Shown here piece after piece: positions 45,901 to 54,593 of a DNA stretch of 64,000 nucleotides; the stretch's first letter is position 1; every line of letters starts with the position of its first letter. Source of the DNA: an uncultured Bacteroides sp. (GTDB taxonomy: Bacteria > Bacteroidota > Bacteroidia > Bacteroidales > Bacteroidaceae); the NCBI GenBank assembly GCA_949289265.1, contig CASENE010000072.1, forward strand, positions 87,914 through 151,913, given 5' to 3'. The notes beneath the pieces were generated by a model. It did not search any database, was not told where the DNA came from, and saw only the letters and a list, made by a program, of their open reading frames with translations. Both the position numbers and the translations under genes were made by a program.

Positions 45901-47506
45901 CGATTGATTTTCCCGTAAAATCAGCTTTCAATTTTGCGGAAAACTCAGCTCCTTCGTATTTATTGGGCGTAAGCAATAAATCGTGTGGGCGAACGTGGTC
46001 AATAGAAGCTAGGAAGTTGAAGGTCGGAATTTTTCCGGCAGTGTTGATTGCACCATTCAATAGGATGGTGCCATTGATGTCGTTCAAGGCAACTTCCCCG
46101 TTGAATCCTCCTTGCTTATATTCTCCGTCCAAGGTGATGTTCTTATAAGAGTATTGGCTGTAATCTATAGAAGAAACAAGGCCTTTCATCAATATCTGTG
46201 GGTATTGGTGCTGCCGATGTTTACCATTTACTTTTAACTGAAACGTAATTTTGCCCAGTTTCTCATTGGTTAGCAGGCTACCCATGTCAAAATCTTCTGT
46301 TTCCACCTCACCGGAATAAGCCAAATAACCGTTTGATTTATCAGAAGTGATTTTTACGTCTGTTTTTATATTGCCTAAATCAGTGCGAAGCAGACCATAG
46401 GTAACTAAATCTGTAAAATAGCCGGATAGTTCCCCATGGAATGATACAGTACCCAAGTTTGGAAGTATGGAAGCATGCTGGCTATTGTTGCTAAGATTCT
46501 GAGTTAAGAAAACAATGCCTTCAGGGTCTGCATGAAGGCGTGAGACATTGGCAAAAACATAAGCGTCAGCCGGATGTGAAAGGTCTTGAAAGGATGCATC
46601 TCCTCTTAGAAAGAAATGATTATGAGGGGCGGATATGGCCAAACGCGAGCAATTCAGTTGGTTGATAGTGCCGTTAGCCATAATCTCCGCTTGCAAGGGG
46701 GCTTTGAAAGACGAAAACACGGGCAAGAAGGGGGCAAGGTCTTGCAATGTCACTTGAGAAGGCTTCATGTGAAAAGAAAAGCGCAGTTTGTGTATCGGAT
46801 CCTTAAAGGCCTCCAAACTGTCGTATTTGACATGAAGAGTATCTGCCTGGATGGAAGTGCGTGGCAACTCGATTGAAAAGTTGTCTACAATCATTCCTTG
46901 TTCGTTTCCTACTAACCGAAGACTGAGTTTTTTCAACAAGAAACCAGAATTTTGTTCTTCGATGCTCAAACGTTTGATAGCGGCATTGATAGAGTCATTC
47001 TGCAATGCTTTTAAAGACAGAGTAGCAATGATGTTGTTCAAACGCAAGTGATTAGGATTAAACTTTCCCGGTGTAGTCTCCTCGGATAGGACATCATATG
47101 TCACTTCTCCACGTCGTATTAACAGAGAATTAATACGTAAATGCAGGTCTTTCTCCGTTTTCACCGTATCTTTAGAAGCCAAAGCATTGATAACGAATTG
47201 AAAATTAGGGTCACTTTCCGGAGTATCTTTTTTCAAGCTAATGTTAAATCCAAATAGCTGTATATTGCTGATGGATATTTCTCCATTGAAAAGAGGTAAA
47301 ATGTCCAGCTTGGCAGATAGACGGCTTACCTTCAGCATCTCCTTCCCAGACAAATCCTCCAAATATAGATCATCTATGATAACTCGATTCAGCAATCCGA
47401 GATTTACCTTTCCAATATCCAGACGGCTTCCCAATACCAGACTTAACTGTTTCGACAGGAGAATAGAAAACCGTTGCTGAACATAAGGCAAATTCAGCAA
47501 TAGCAT
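42998..47506 (-). CDS. tamB: TamB-like translocation and assembly protein
   Basis: At least 1502 aa from the first ATG at 47506. It is a long chain of beta-helical repeats in the AsmA/TamB manner (IDIGKVNLGLLNRVIIDDLYLEDLSG near the start) ending in the TamB/DUF490 domain (about residues 1050-1450: GNYKIDQGIYKFSLQEVIRKDF, LPNEREEVQALVRNYIS). TamB spans the periplasm and is linked to outer-membrane protein assembly and lipid transport. The frame stays open upstream through a basic stretch and most of a membrane anchor to about 47593, but has no ATG, GTG or TTG there; the true start may be an ATT, ATA or CTG codon. Confidence 0.9.
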   Translation of the reverse strand: MLLLNLPYVQQRFSILLSKQLSLVLGSRLDIGKVNLGLLNRVIIDDLYLEDLSGKEMLKVSRLSAKLDILPLFNGEISISNIQLFGFNISLKKDTPESDPNFQFVINALASKDTVKTEKDLHLRINSLLIRRGEVTYDVLSEETTPGKFNPNHLRLNNIIATLSLKALQNDSINAAIKRLSIEEQNSGFLLKKLSLRLVGNEQGMIVDNFSIELPRTSIQADTLHVKYDSLEAFKDPIHKLRFSFHMKPSQVTLQDLAPFLPVFSSFKAPLQAEIMANGTINQLNCSRLAISAPHNHFFLRGDASFQDLSHPADAYVFANVSRLHADPEGIVFLTQNLSNNSQHASILPNLGTVSFHGELSGYFTDLVTYGLLRTDLGNIKTDVKITSDKSNGYLAYSGEVETEDFDMGSLLTNEKLGKITFQLKVNGKHRQHQYPQILMKGLVSSIDYSQYSYKNITLDGEYKQGGFNGEVALNDINGTILLNGAINTAGKIPTFNFLASIDHVRPHDLLLTPNKYEGAEFSAKLKADFTGKSIDDLDGEINVDSLSFVSPEKNFFLDNFKIKAGKKNASERALIIQSNFLDGNITGDYSYHTLPSSFLNIIRRYIPALSVSDDHPTSKQTENNFNFNLHIYNTDLLAALFDIPLKVYTHSTVKGYFNDASHHLRIEGYFPRLRYKNMFIESAMLLCENPHDQFRSTFRFTNRKAQSSVNVSLDAYAQNDSIRTTLNWGNSSNVTYSGRLATLTRLVRKSEADSLQHASAHKKTRTRLRTVIDIEPTDIILNDTLWNIHPASVVIDSGKVHINDFNFSHKERHLSINGVLSKSPEDTVRIDLEDINIGYVFDIANLGVNFQGEATGPALASGVLSKPVMSTDLLIRNLGLNNGLLGDAWIHGEWHNDVKGIWLDAHIREQDTAQTHVQGFIYPVKPTSALDLRIKADGTNLKFIHHYMQSITSDFNGRVWGDVHFYGKFKALTLEGRVKGDASLKVDVLNTTYNIKDSILITPNGLTLRNNRIFDTQGHQGHANGYLHYQHFKNLEYRFNFGVNNMLVMNTTESLDFPFYGTVYGTGNASIAGNVNDGVNIDVAMTTNPNTRFTYIKDNVTSAVSNQFIRFVDKTPRRVIHDTTLSDYEMAQQEMVAEEEESETDIRLNLLIDATPDATMSIIMDPVAGDYISARGSGNIRTEFYNKGDVKMFGNYKIDQGIYKFSLQEVIRKDFAIDEGSTLAFNGSPLDAFLNIRASYTVNSASLNDLIPNANEYVNQTNVKVNCIMNISGQLTSPDIKLDLELPNEREEVQALVRNYISTDEQKSTQILYLLGIGKFYMPENIGTVQNSDMMSSVLSSTLSGQLNNALANIINNNNWNIGTNFSTGQKGWTDMEFEGMLSGQLLNNRLLINGNFGYQDNPLSNTNFVGDFEAEWLVNRSGDIRLKAYNETNDRYYIRTNLTTQGIGIIFKKDFERWADLLFWKKWKLRRLEKKLKKEAQADTLEQKKDTTMSRPSSAH

Positions 47507-47600
47507 GGCGCCAATGTAGCATCCTAAAACAATGCCGATGGCAATGCGGATAGTTCGTTTTAGTCTTTTGATAAAGCGGTTAATTTTTATAATCAGCGAA

Positions 47601-47608
47601 CAAAAATA
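47601..47608 (-). promoter_or_regulatory. -7 box (TATTTTTG) for tamB
   Basis: Exact TAnnTTTG on the minus strand, placing the transcript start near 47594, upstream of the missing N-terminal anchor of TamB. Confidence 0.55.
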
Positions 47609-47641
47609 GCAAATATTACTTTATGAATCTACTTTTATCAC

Positions 47642-47649
47642 TACTTTTG
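47642..47649 (+). promoter_or_regulatory. -7 box (TACTTTTG) for tsaD
   Basis: Exact TAnnTTTG, 19 bp before the tsaD ATG. It is divergent from the tamB promoter. Confidence 0.6.
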
Positions 47650-47667
47650 CATGGTTTAATATAAAAT

Positions 47668-48693
47668 ATGACTATGAGTACTCTGATTTTAGGGATAGAA
47701 TCTTCGTGTGACGACACCTCAGCAGCCGTAGTTCGAGATGGCTATTTGCTGTCTAATGTGGTTGCGAGTCAGGCAGTACATGAAGCATATGGTGGAGTGG
47801 TTCCGGAGTTAGCTTCTCGGGCACATCAACAGAACATAGTCCCGGTGGTTCATGAAGCATTAAAACGGGCAGGGGTAAGCAAGGAAGAATTGAGTGCCAT
47901 TGCCTTTACACGTGGACCAGGTTTGATGGGATCATTATTGGTCGGCGTATCATTTGCAAAAGGATTTGCCAGAGCCCTCAATATCCCCATGATTGATGTC
48001 AATCATTTAACTGGGCATGTGTTAGCTCATTTTATTAAAGTCGAAGGGGAAGAGAACAAGCTGCCTCAATTTCCCTTCTTGTGTTTATTGGTTTCGGGAG
48101 GAAACTCTCAAATCATTTTGGTAAAAGACTATAATGATATGACTATCTTAGGGCAAACGATTGATGATGCAGCAGGGGAGGCTATTGATAAATGCTCTAA
48201 AGTGATGGGGTTAGGTTATCCTGGTGGCCCAATCATTGACAAGTTGGCCAGGCAAGGAAATCCTAAATCATTTGCTTTTAGCAAACCCCACATTGCCGGT
48301 TTGGATTATAGTTTCAGCGGATTGAAAACATCTTTTTTATATTCATTACGCAATTGGGTGAAAGAGGATCCTGATTTTATCGAACACCACAAAGCAGATT
48401 TAGCTGCATCATTAGAGGCAACCATTGTAGATATCCTGATGGATAAACTGAGAAAAGCATCGAAGCAGTATCATATAAAAGAAGTAGCTGTTGCCGGAGG
48501 AGTTTCGGCTAACAATGGCCTACGGAACGCATTTCGTGAACATGCAGACAAGTATGGTTGGAATATATTTATTCCCAAATTTAGTTATACGACAGATAAC
48601 GCTGCCATGATAGCCATTACCGGCTATTTTAAATATCAAAACAAAGACTTCTGCCCAATGGAGGCACCTGCTTATTCTCGTGTTTCTTTATAG
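47668..48693 (+). CDS. tsaD: tRNA N6-adenosine threonylcarbamoyltransferase
   Basis: 341 aa; the ATG at 47674 is an alternative start. With TsaB, TsaC and TsaE it makes t6A37 in ANN-decoding tRNAs. It shows the ASKHA fold start (LGIESSCDDTSAA), the metal-binding His113 and His117 in HLTGHVLAH, LVSGGNSQ, and VAVAGGVSANNGLR near the end. From here to about 56 kb the DNA is AT-richer than the preceding blocks. Confidence 0.97.
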   Translation: MTMSTLILGIESSCDDTSAAVVRDGYLLSNVVASQAVHEAYGGVVPELASRAHQQNIVPVVHEALKRAGVSKEELSAIAFTRGPGLMGSLLVGVSFAKGFARALNIPMIDVNHLTGHVLAHFIKVEGEENKLPQFPFLCLLVSGGNSQIILVKDYNDMTILGQTIDDAAGEAIDKCSKVMGLGYPGGPIIDKLARQGNPKSFAFSKPHIAGLDYSFSGLKTSFLYSLRNWVKEDPDFIEHHKADLAASLEATIVDILMDKLRKASKQYHIKEVAVAGGVSANNGLRNAFREHADKYGWNIFIPKFSYTTDNAAMIAITGYFKYQNKDFCPMEAPAYSRVSL

Positions 48694-48722
48694 ATGTTCC
48701 GGATGCATAAAAAATAGGAATA

Positions 48723-49196
48723 ATGACAATAGAAGAAAAGATTGGGGGATTATTGCGCAAACACAATATGACCCTTTCCACCGCGGAAAGCTGCACAGGA
48801 GGAGGAATCGCTGCTTTAATCACATCAGTTCCCGGAAGTTCAGACTATTTCAAAGGAGGAATTGTTGCGTATTCTAATGAAGTGAAAATGGGCATGCTTC
48901 ATGTTTCGCAAGAAACATTAATGAAGCAAGGAGCCGTAAGTCAAGAAACGGTTATAGAGATGGCTAAAGGCGCAATGAAATCAATGAATACTGATTGTGC
49001 CGTGGCAACATCAGGCATCGCAGGCCCTGGCGGAGGAACCTTGGAGAAACCTGTAGGAACCATATGGATGGCTGTTGTTTGCGGAAATGAAGTCATGACC
49101 AAAAAAGAAGAAGGCGATTTAGGAAGAAAAGAAAACGTTAAAAGAACTATTTTGGACGCTTTGACTTTGCTTAGTGATATGTTAGAAAAGATGTAA
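48723..49196 (+). CDS. pncC: CinA C-terminal domain protein (nicotinamide-nucleotide amidase type)
   Basis: 157 aa, consisting only of the CinA C-terminal domain. Conserved [15 protein letters not shown] (nucleophilic Ser region), [11 protein letters not shown] and [12 protein letters not shown] are present. Relatives such as E. coli PncC deamidate nicotinamide mononucleotide for NAD recycling. The N-terminal molybdopterin-like half of full CinA is absent. It lies 29 bp after tsaD. Confidence 0.9.
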   Translation: MTIEEKIGGLLRKHNMTLSTAESCTGGGIAALITSVPGSSDYFKGGIVAYSNEVKMGMLHVSQETLMKQGAVSQETVIEMAKGAMKSMNTDCAVATSGIAGPGGGTLEKPVGTIWMAVVCGNEVMTKKEEGDLGRKENVKRTILDALTLLSDMLEKM

Positions 49197-49448
49197 CTTT
49201 TTTCATGGTCTCGCCAGGTACTTAGCGTGGTAAAGTAAAGAAGCTAAATATCATTTCTAGAAATGTAGGAGCGTCAGACTCGGGGAGTTTGGAGGTGGAT
49301 AAAGCCTTGCATACTTCAAAAAATAATTGAAAAATCCTATCTCGCAGAGAATTATTAGAAAGAAAACTTGTATATTAGCAATAAAAGTGCTTACTTTGCG
49401 CTCTGTTTGAAATAGGCAATAGATAAAAACTATAAAATAAAGATAGAA

Positions 49449-49709
49449 ATGTCGAAGATTTGTCAAATTACCGGAAAGAAAGCCATGGTTGGCAACAATG
49501 TTTCACATTCTAAGAGAAGAACGAAAAGAACTTTCGATGTGAACTTGTTTAATAAGAAATTCTACTATGTAGAACAGGACTGCTGGATTAGTCTTAGTAT
49601 TTGTGCTAATGGTTTGCGCGTTATTAACAAGAAAGGCTTGGATGCAGCTTTGAAGGAAGCAGTTGCAAAAGGATACTGCGATTGGAAAAGCATCAAGGTT
49701 ATCGGCTAA
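49449..49709 (+). CDS. rpmB: 50S ribosomal protein L28
   Basis: 86 aa. It begins [24 protein letters not shown], the L28 signature, with [14 protein letters not shown] and the ending [12 protein letters not shown]. It lies at the start of a three-gene ribosomal cluster. A near-match -7 box (TTACTTTG) at 49391-49398 could be its promoter. Confidence 0.96.
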   Translation: MSKICQITGKKAMVGNNVSHSKRRTKRTFDVNLFNKKFYYVEQDCWISLSICANGLRVINKKGLDAALKEAVAKGYCDWKSIKVIG

Positions 49710-49729
49710 AATAAAAGGAGATTACGAAA

Positions 49730-49918
49730 ATGGCAAAGAAAACGAAAGGGAACAGAGTGCAAGTAATTTTGGAATGCACCGAACATAAAGATAGTGGAAT
49801 GCCCGGTACTTCTCGCTACATCACTACGAAGAACAGAAAGAATACGACGGAAAGATTGGAGCTGAAGAAGTATAATCCAATTCTGAAAAGAGTAACAGTT
49901 CATAAGGAAATCAAATAA
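49730..49918 (+). CDS. rpmG: 50S ribosomal protein L33
   Basis: 62 aa. L33 motifs [23 protein letters not shown] and [13 protein letters not shown] are present. Only one Cys remains, so this is the zinc-free (C-minus) form. It lies 20 bp after rpmB and 19 bp before the DUF4295 gene. Confidence 0.96.
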   Translation: MAKKTKGNRVQVILECTEHKDSGMPGTSRYITTKNRKNTTERLELKKYNPILKRVTVHKEIK

Positions 49919-49937
49919 AATCAAACAATAACTACTT

Positions 49938-50096
49938 ATGGCAAAGAAAACAGTAGCAAGTTTGCACGAAGGTTCTAAAGAAGGTCGTGCATATACAAAG
50001 GTTATCAAAATGGTTAAATCCCCGAAAACCGGCGCTTACATTTTTGATGAACAGATGGTAGCCAACGAAAAGGTTCAGGACTTTTTCAAAAAATAA
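49938..50096 (+). CDS. DUF4295 small basic protein, probable ribosome-associated
   Basis: 52 aa, ATG at 49938-49940 and TAA at 50094-50096. It begins MAKKTVASLHEGSKEGRAY and continues with KMVKSPKTGAYIFDEQMV. It is very basic and lies directly after rpmG, an arrangement conserved across Bacteroidota. Cryo-EM of a Flavobacterium ribosome revealed an extra phylum-specific protein (bL38, from memory); DUF4295 is a plausible match, but I cannot confirm that here. It is followed by a terminator. Confidence 0.85.
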   Translation: MAKKTVASLHEGSKEGRAYTKVIKMVKSPKTGAYIFDEQMVANEKVQDFFKK

Positions 50097-50125
50097 GTTT
50101 CATAGACAAATTGAAGTCTCGAATA

Positions 50126-50168
50126 AAATCCTCTTATTAGCCAAATGCTGATAGGAGGATTTCTTTTT
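50126..50168 (+). terminator. Intrinsic terminator after the ribosomal cluster
   Basis: AAATCCTC at 50126-50133 pairs with GAGGATTT at 50155-50162. The stem extends inward by seven more pairs including two G-T, with a 7-base loop, and ends in a T run at 50164-50168. Confidence 0.85.
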
Positions 50169-50211
50169 AAAATAAGAATGGTCTTACCACTTGTATTTCA
50201 TCAGTTTGTTA

Positions 50212-50219
50212 TATCTTTG
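50212..50219 (+). promoter_or_regulatory. Promoter of ftsY-rimO
   Basis: TATCTTTG at 50212-50219, with a TTG at 50191-50193 about 18 bp upstream; 31 bp before the ftsY ATG. Confidence 0.6.
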
Positions 50220-50250
50220 TAGCAAAATGTCTTGTTATAAATAAATCATT

Positions 50251-51216
50251 ATGGGTATATTTAGTTTTTTCTCCAAGGAAAAGAAAGAAACTTTAGATAA
50301 AGGCTTATCAAAGACCAAAGAAAGTGTGTTTGGAAAAATAGCTCGTGCTGTTGCCGGCAAATCTAAGGTGGACGATGAAGTGCTGGATAATCTAGAAGAG
50401 GTTCTGATAACTTCAGATGTAGGCGTTGAAACTACTTTGAAGATTATAGAACGTATCGAGAAACGAGTGGCTTCAGATAAGTATATGAATACGCAAGAGT
50501 TGAACCATATCTTGCGTGATGAAATCGCCGAATTGCTGGCAGAGAACAATTCAGGAGACATAGATGATTTTGAGGCTCCCATTACGAAAACACCTCATGT
50601 AATCATGGTAGTAGGAGTAAACGGAGTGGGCAAAACTACAACTATTGGCAAGTTGGCATACCAATATAAAAAAGCGGGGAAATCCGTTTACCTCGGAGCT
50701 GCAGATACATTTAGAGCTGCTGCTGTAGAACAATTGGTAATCTGGGGTGAACGCGTAGGAGTGCCTGTCGTGAAGCAAAAAATGGGTTCGGATCCTGCAT
50801 CAGTGGCATTTGATACATTAAGTTCTGCGGTTGCCAACCATGCAGATGTTGTAATCATTGACACTGCCGGTCGCTTGCACAACAAAGTAGGGCTGATGAA
50901 TGAACTGACCAAAATAAAAAATGTGATGAAAAAAGTTGTGCCTGAAGCCCCTCAAGAAGTATTGCTAGTGTTGGACGGCTCTACTGGACAAAATGCCTTT
51001 GAACAAGCCAAGCAATTTACGCTTGCTACGGAGGTTACTGCCATGGCTGTTACTAAACTGGATGGAACTGCAAAGGGAGGTGTCGTGATAGGCATTTCAG
51101 ATCAGTTCAAAATTCCAGTTAAATACATTGGTTTGGGTGAAGGAATGGAAGACCTACAAATTTTCCGTAAGGAAGAATTTGTAAATTCATTATTTGGAGA
51201 TAATAGAAACAAATGA
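50251..51216 (+). CDS. ftsY: Signal recognition particle receptor
   Basis: 321 aa. A short N-terminal part replaces the long acidic A domain of E. coli FtsY. The NG domain follows: helical bundle, then G1 VGVNGVGKTTTIGKL, DTFRAAAVEQL, G3 DTAGRLHN, TKLDGTAKGG and GLGEGMEDL. It docks ribosome-SRP complexes at the inner membrane for cotranslational insertion. Its last 4 bp overlap rimO (ATGA). Confidence 0.96.
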   Translation: MGIFSFFSKEKKETLDKGLSKTKESVFGKIARAVAGKSKVDDEVLDNLEEVLITSDVGVETTLKIIERIEKRVASDKYMNTQELNHILRDEIAELLAENNSGDIDDFEAPITKTPHVIMVVGVNGVGKTTTIGKLAYQYKKAGKSVYLGAADTFRAAAVEQLVIWGERVGVPVVKQKMGSDPASVAFDTLSSAVANHADVVIIDTAGRLHNKVGLMNELTKIKNVMKKVVPEAPQEVLLVLDGSTGQNAFEQAKQFTLATEVTAMAVTKLDGTAKGGVVIGISDQFKIPVKYIGLGEGMEDLQIFRKEEFVNSLFGDNRNK

Positions 51217-52517
51217 AATATCATACCATTGATATCGTAACCTTAGGATGTTCCAAGAATTTGGTTGACTCTGAGCGTTTGATGTGTCAATTAAAGGCAT
51301 CAGGATTTCAGGTTACACATGACGCAAAAAATCCTAAAGGCGAGATTGCTGTTATTAATACATGCGGTTTTATAGGAGATGCAAAAGAGGAATCCATTAA
51401 TATGATTCTAGAATTTGCACAAGCTAAAGAAGAAGGGCGCTTGAAAAGGTTATATGTCATGGGATGCCTTTCTGAACGCTACCTGAAGGAACTTGCGGTA
51501 GAGATTCCACAAGTGGACAAATTCTATGGAAAATTCAACTGGAAGGAATTATTGCAGGATTTGGGGAAAGAATATAATGAGCACCTACATATAGAACGTA
51601 TATTAACCACCCCCAAACATTATGCTTACCTCAAAATATCAGAAGGATGCGACCGTACGTGTGCATATTGTGCTATTCCTATCATTACGGGCCGTCATGT
51701 GTCACGTCCTATGGAAGAAATATTGGAAGAGGTCAGGTATCTCGTATCTATTGGTGTGAAAGAGTTTCAGGTGATTGCGCAAGAATTGACTTATTATGGT
51801 GTAGATTTATACAAACGCCAGTCACTACCAGAACTTATTAGCCGTATTGCTGACATCCCAGGTGTAGAGTGGATAAGACTTCATTATGCCTACCCAGCGC
51901 ATTTCCCCGTCCAACTGTTCGAGGTGATGTGCACTCGCCCCAATGTTTGTAAATACATGGATATTGCATTGCAACATATTAGTGATAAGGTATTAGCACG
52001 TATGCGACGGCAGGTTACCCAAAAGGAAACATACCAACTGATTGAACGGTTCAGACAAGAAGTGCCTGGTATTCACTTACGTACCACATTAATGGTTGGC
52101 TTCCCTGGAGAAACAGAAGAGGATTTCAGGGAATTGAAAGAATTTGTAAGAAAAGTACGCTTTGATCGAATGGGGGCTTTTGCTTATTCGGAAGAAGAAG
52201 GTACTTATTCGGCTCAGCAATATGTGGATGATGTACCGCAAGATGTTAAGGAAAAACGATTGGATGAATTAATGGCTATACAAGAAGGAATAGCGGAAGA
52301 ACTTAGTGCTGCTAAGGTTGGAAAGGTCCTGAAAGTAATTATTGATCGTGTGGAAGGAGATTATTATGTCGGCCGCAGTGAGTTTGATTCCCCAGATGTC
52401 GATCCTGAAATTTTGATAGAACGTACAAACTTTCCTCATCTGAAAATAGGCGAATTTTATTCCGTGAAAATAATTGATTCAGACGTTTTTGACTTATATG
52501 GAGAAATAGAAAGTTGA
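51213..52517 (+). CDS. rimO: Ribosomal protein S12 methylthiotransferase
   Basis: 434 aa. An N-terminal UPF0004 domain carries three Cys for one iron-sulfur cluster (TLGCSKNLVDSE, NTCGFI, MGCLSERY). The radical-SAM core has EGCDRTCAYCAIP for the second cluster, and a C-terminal TRAM domain contacts the substrate. It adds a methylthio group to an Asp of S12. The LGCSKN and AYCAIP patterns favour RimO over MiaB. It is translationally coupled to ftsY. Confidence 0.95.
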   Translation: MKYHTIDIVTLGCSKNLVDSERLMCQLKASGFQVTHDAKNPKGEIAVINTCGFIGDAKEESINMILEFAQAKEEGRLKRLYVMGCLSERYLKELAVEIPQVDKFYGKFNWKELLQDLGKEYNEHLHIERILTTPKHYAYLKISEGCDRTCAYCAIPIITGRHVSRPMEEILEEVRYLVSIGVKEFQVIAQELTYYGVDLYKRQSLPELISRIADIPGVEWIRLHYAYPAHFPVQLFEVMCTRPNVCKYMDIALQHISDKVLARMRRQVTQKETYQLIERFRQEVPGIHLRTTLMVGFPGETEEDFRELKEFVRKVRFDRMGAFAYSEEEGTYSAQQYVDDVPQDVKEKRLDELMAIQEGIAEELSAAKVGKVLKVIIDRVEGDYYVGRSEFDSPDVDPEILIERTNFPHLKIGEFYSVKIIDSDVFDLYGEIES

Positions 52518-52638
52518 AAAGTCTCATGATAACGATGGGATGAAAAGGCAAATCCTAAATACATTGAAAGTAGTTTAATCTAAAGGTTTCAAATAGTTTT
52601 TTAATGAAAATTAGTTGCCATGGTTAAGTTATTTACCG

Positions 52639-52646
52639 TACTTTTG
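52639..52646 (+). promoter_or_regulatory. -7 box (TACTTTTG) for the aerotolerance operon
   Basis: Exact TAnnTTTG, 60 bp before the MoxR ATG, with TTG at 52615-52617 as a possible -33 element. Confidence 0.6.
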
Positions 52647-52706
52647 GGATTTGAAAAGCGTACTTATAGAGAAAAACTTTACAGAACAATTAAAACATAT
52701 TGATTT

Positions 52707-53702
52707 ATGGCTGAAATAGTTGATATCCGTGAACTGAACGAACGCATTGAAAGGCAAAGTGCTTTCGTAACCAATCTTACCGCAGGTATGGACAGAGTTA
52801 TCGTGGGACAGAAACATTTGGTGGAATCTCTGCTGATAGGATTGTTGTCCGACGGACACGTGTTGCTGGAAGGCGTTCCTGGATTGGCAAAGACATTGGC
52901 CATTAAAACGATGGCCTCTTTGATTGATACTCAATATAGCCGCATTCAGTTTACTCCCGATTTGTTACCTGCCGATGTAATCGGAACCATGATATATAGC
53001 CAGAAAGACGAATCGTTCTTGGTCAAGAAAGGGCCGGTTTTTGCTAATTTCGTATTGGCTGATGAAATAAATCGTGCGCCGGCAAAAGTACAGAGCGCTT
53101 TGTTGGAGGCTATGCAGGAACGCCAAGTGACGATCGGTAACGAAACATTTTCATTGCCTGAACCATTCTTGGTTATGGCCACTCAGAACCCAATAGAGCA
53201 GGAAGGAACTTATCCATTGCCGGAAGCTCAGGTTGACCGTTTTATGCTGAAAGTCATTATTGATTATCCTAAATTGGAGGAAGAAAAACAAATCATCCGC
53301 CAAAATATCAGTGGAGAGAAAAATGTCGTAAGGCCTATTTTGAAGGCGAATGAAATTATTGAAGCTCGTAAGGTGGTTCGTCAAGTTTACTTGGATGAAA
53401 AAATTGAAAAATATATTGTGGATATTGTATTTGCCACGCGCTACCCGGAAAAATATAATTTGAAAGACCTGAAAGACATGATTGGTTTCGGTGGTTCTCC
53501 ACGTGCATCCATCAATTTGGCTTTGGCTGCACGAAGTTATGCATTTATCAAACGCCGAGGTTACGTTATTCCAGAAGATGTACGTGCGGTAGCTCATGAT
53601 GTATTACGGCATCGTATCGGACTGACTTATGAGGCGGAAGCAGCCAATTTAACCTCTGATGAAATTGTAAGCCAAATATTGAACAAAGTTGAAGTGCCTT
53701 GA
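52707..53702 (+). CDS. MoxR-family AAA+ ATPase of the aerotolerance operon
   Basis: 331 aa. MoxR signatures: Walker A GVPGLAKT, Walker B FVLADEINRAPAKVQSALLEAMQE, sensor 1 ATQNPIEQEGTYPLPEAQVDRF, and a C-terminal lid. MoxR ATPases act as chaperones with von Willebrand factor A (VWA) partners, here encoded as BatA and BatB downstream. In Bacteroides fragilis the Bat locus was reported to help cells survive air exposure. First gene of an eight-gene unit on the same strand. Confidence 0.94.
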   Translation: MAEIVDIRELNERIERQSAFVTNLTAGMDRVIVGQKHLVESLLIGLLSDGHVLLEGVPGLAKTLAIKTMASLIDTQYSRIQFTPDLLPADVIGTMIYSQKDESFLVKKGPVFANFVLADEINRAPAKVQSALLEAMQERQVTIGNETFSLPEPFLVMATQNPIEQEGTYPLPEAQVDRFMLKVIIDYPKLEEEKQIIRQNISGEKNVVRPILKANEIIEARKVVRQVYLDEKIEKYIVDIVFATRYPEKYNLKDLKDMIGFGGSPRASINLALAARSYAFIKRRGYVIPEDVRAVAHDVLRHRIGLTYEAEAANLTSDEIVSQILNKVEVP

Positions 53703-53714
53703 TATCACTGACGA

Positions 53715-54584
53715 ATGGAAACAACAGATTTATTGAAAAAAGTTCGTCAAATTGAAATTAAAACACGTGGCTTGTCAAGCAATATTTTTGCAGGCCAGTA
53801 TCATTCTGCGTTTAAAGGTAGAGGAATGGCTTTTTCTGAAGTGCGTGAATATCAATTTGGCGATGACATACGCGACATTGATTGGAATGTAACCGCCCGT
53901 TTCCATAAACCTTATATAAAGGTGTTTGAAGAAGAACGCGAACTGACTGTCCTATTAATGGTGGATGTTTCCGGTAGTTTAGAGTTTGGTACAGTTAGGC
54001 AAATGAAAAAAGATATGGTAACGGAAATTGCTGCTACGTTGGCATTCTCCGCCATTCAGAATAATGATAAGATTGGCGTCATATTCTTTTCGGACAGAAT
54101 AGAAAAATTTATACCTCCGAAAAAAGGCAGAAAGCACATTCTTTTCATCATTCGTGAATTACTTGATTTCCATCCTCAAAGTAGGCGGACTAATATCCGT
54201 TTGGGATTAGAGTATTTGACTAACGTCATGAAGCGTCGATGTACTGCTTTCGTCTTATCTGATTTCATAGACCAGAATGATTTTAAGAATGCTATGACTA
54301 TAGCCAGCCGCAAACATGATTTGGTAGCCATTCAGGTCTATGACCGTCGTGTGGAAGAACTTCCTCCTGTAGGTTTGATGAAAATTAAAGATGCAGAAAC
54401 AGGACATGAACAATGGATTGATACTTCTTCAAAAGCTGTGCGGCGCGCACATCGTGAATGGTGGTTAAAACGCCAGGCTGAATTAAATGAGACTTTTACG
54501 AAAAGCAATGTAGACAATGTATCAGTACGTACCGACCAAGATTATGTGAAGGCGTTGATGAACCTGTTTGCAAAGCGAAATTGA
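53715..54584 (+). CDS. DUF58 protein of the aerotolerance operon
   Basis: 289 aa. The DUF58 motif GRGMAFSEVREYQFGDDIRDIDWNVTAR is at about residues 36-63, followed by a VWA-like domain with the metal-site motif DVSGS (about 89-93). DUF58 proteins accompany MoxR ATPases in nearly all such loci and probably serve as the adaptor. No signal peptide, so it is cytoplasmic. It begins 12 bp after moxR. Confidence 0.92.
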   Translation: METTDLLKKVRQIEIKTRGLSSNIFAGQYHSAFKGRGMAFSEVREYQFGDDIRDIDWNVTARFHKPYIKVFEEERELTVLLMVDVSGSLEFGTVRQMKKDMVTEIAATLAFSAIQNNDKIGVIFFSDRIEKFIPPKKGRKHILFIIRELLDFHPQSRRTNIRLGLEYLTNVMKRRCTAFVLSDFIDQNDFKNAMTIASRKHDLVAIQVYDRRVEELPPVGLMKIKDAETGHEQWIDTSSKAVRRAHREWWLKRQAELNETFTKSNVDNVSVRTDQDYVKALMNLFAKRN

Positions 54585-54593
54585 ACTGGAAGA

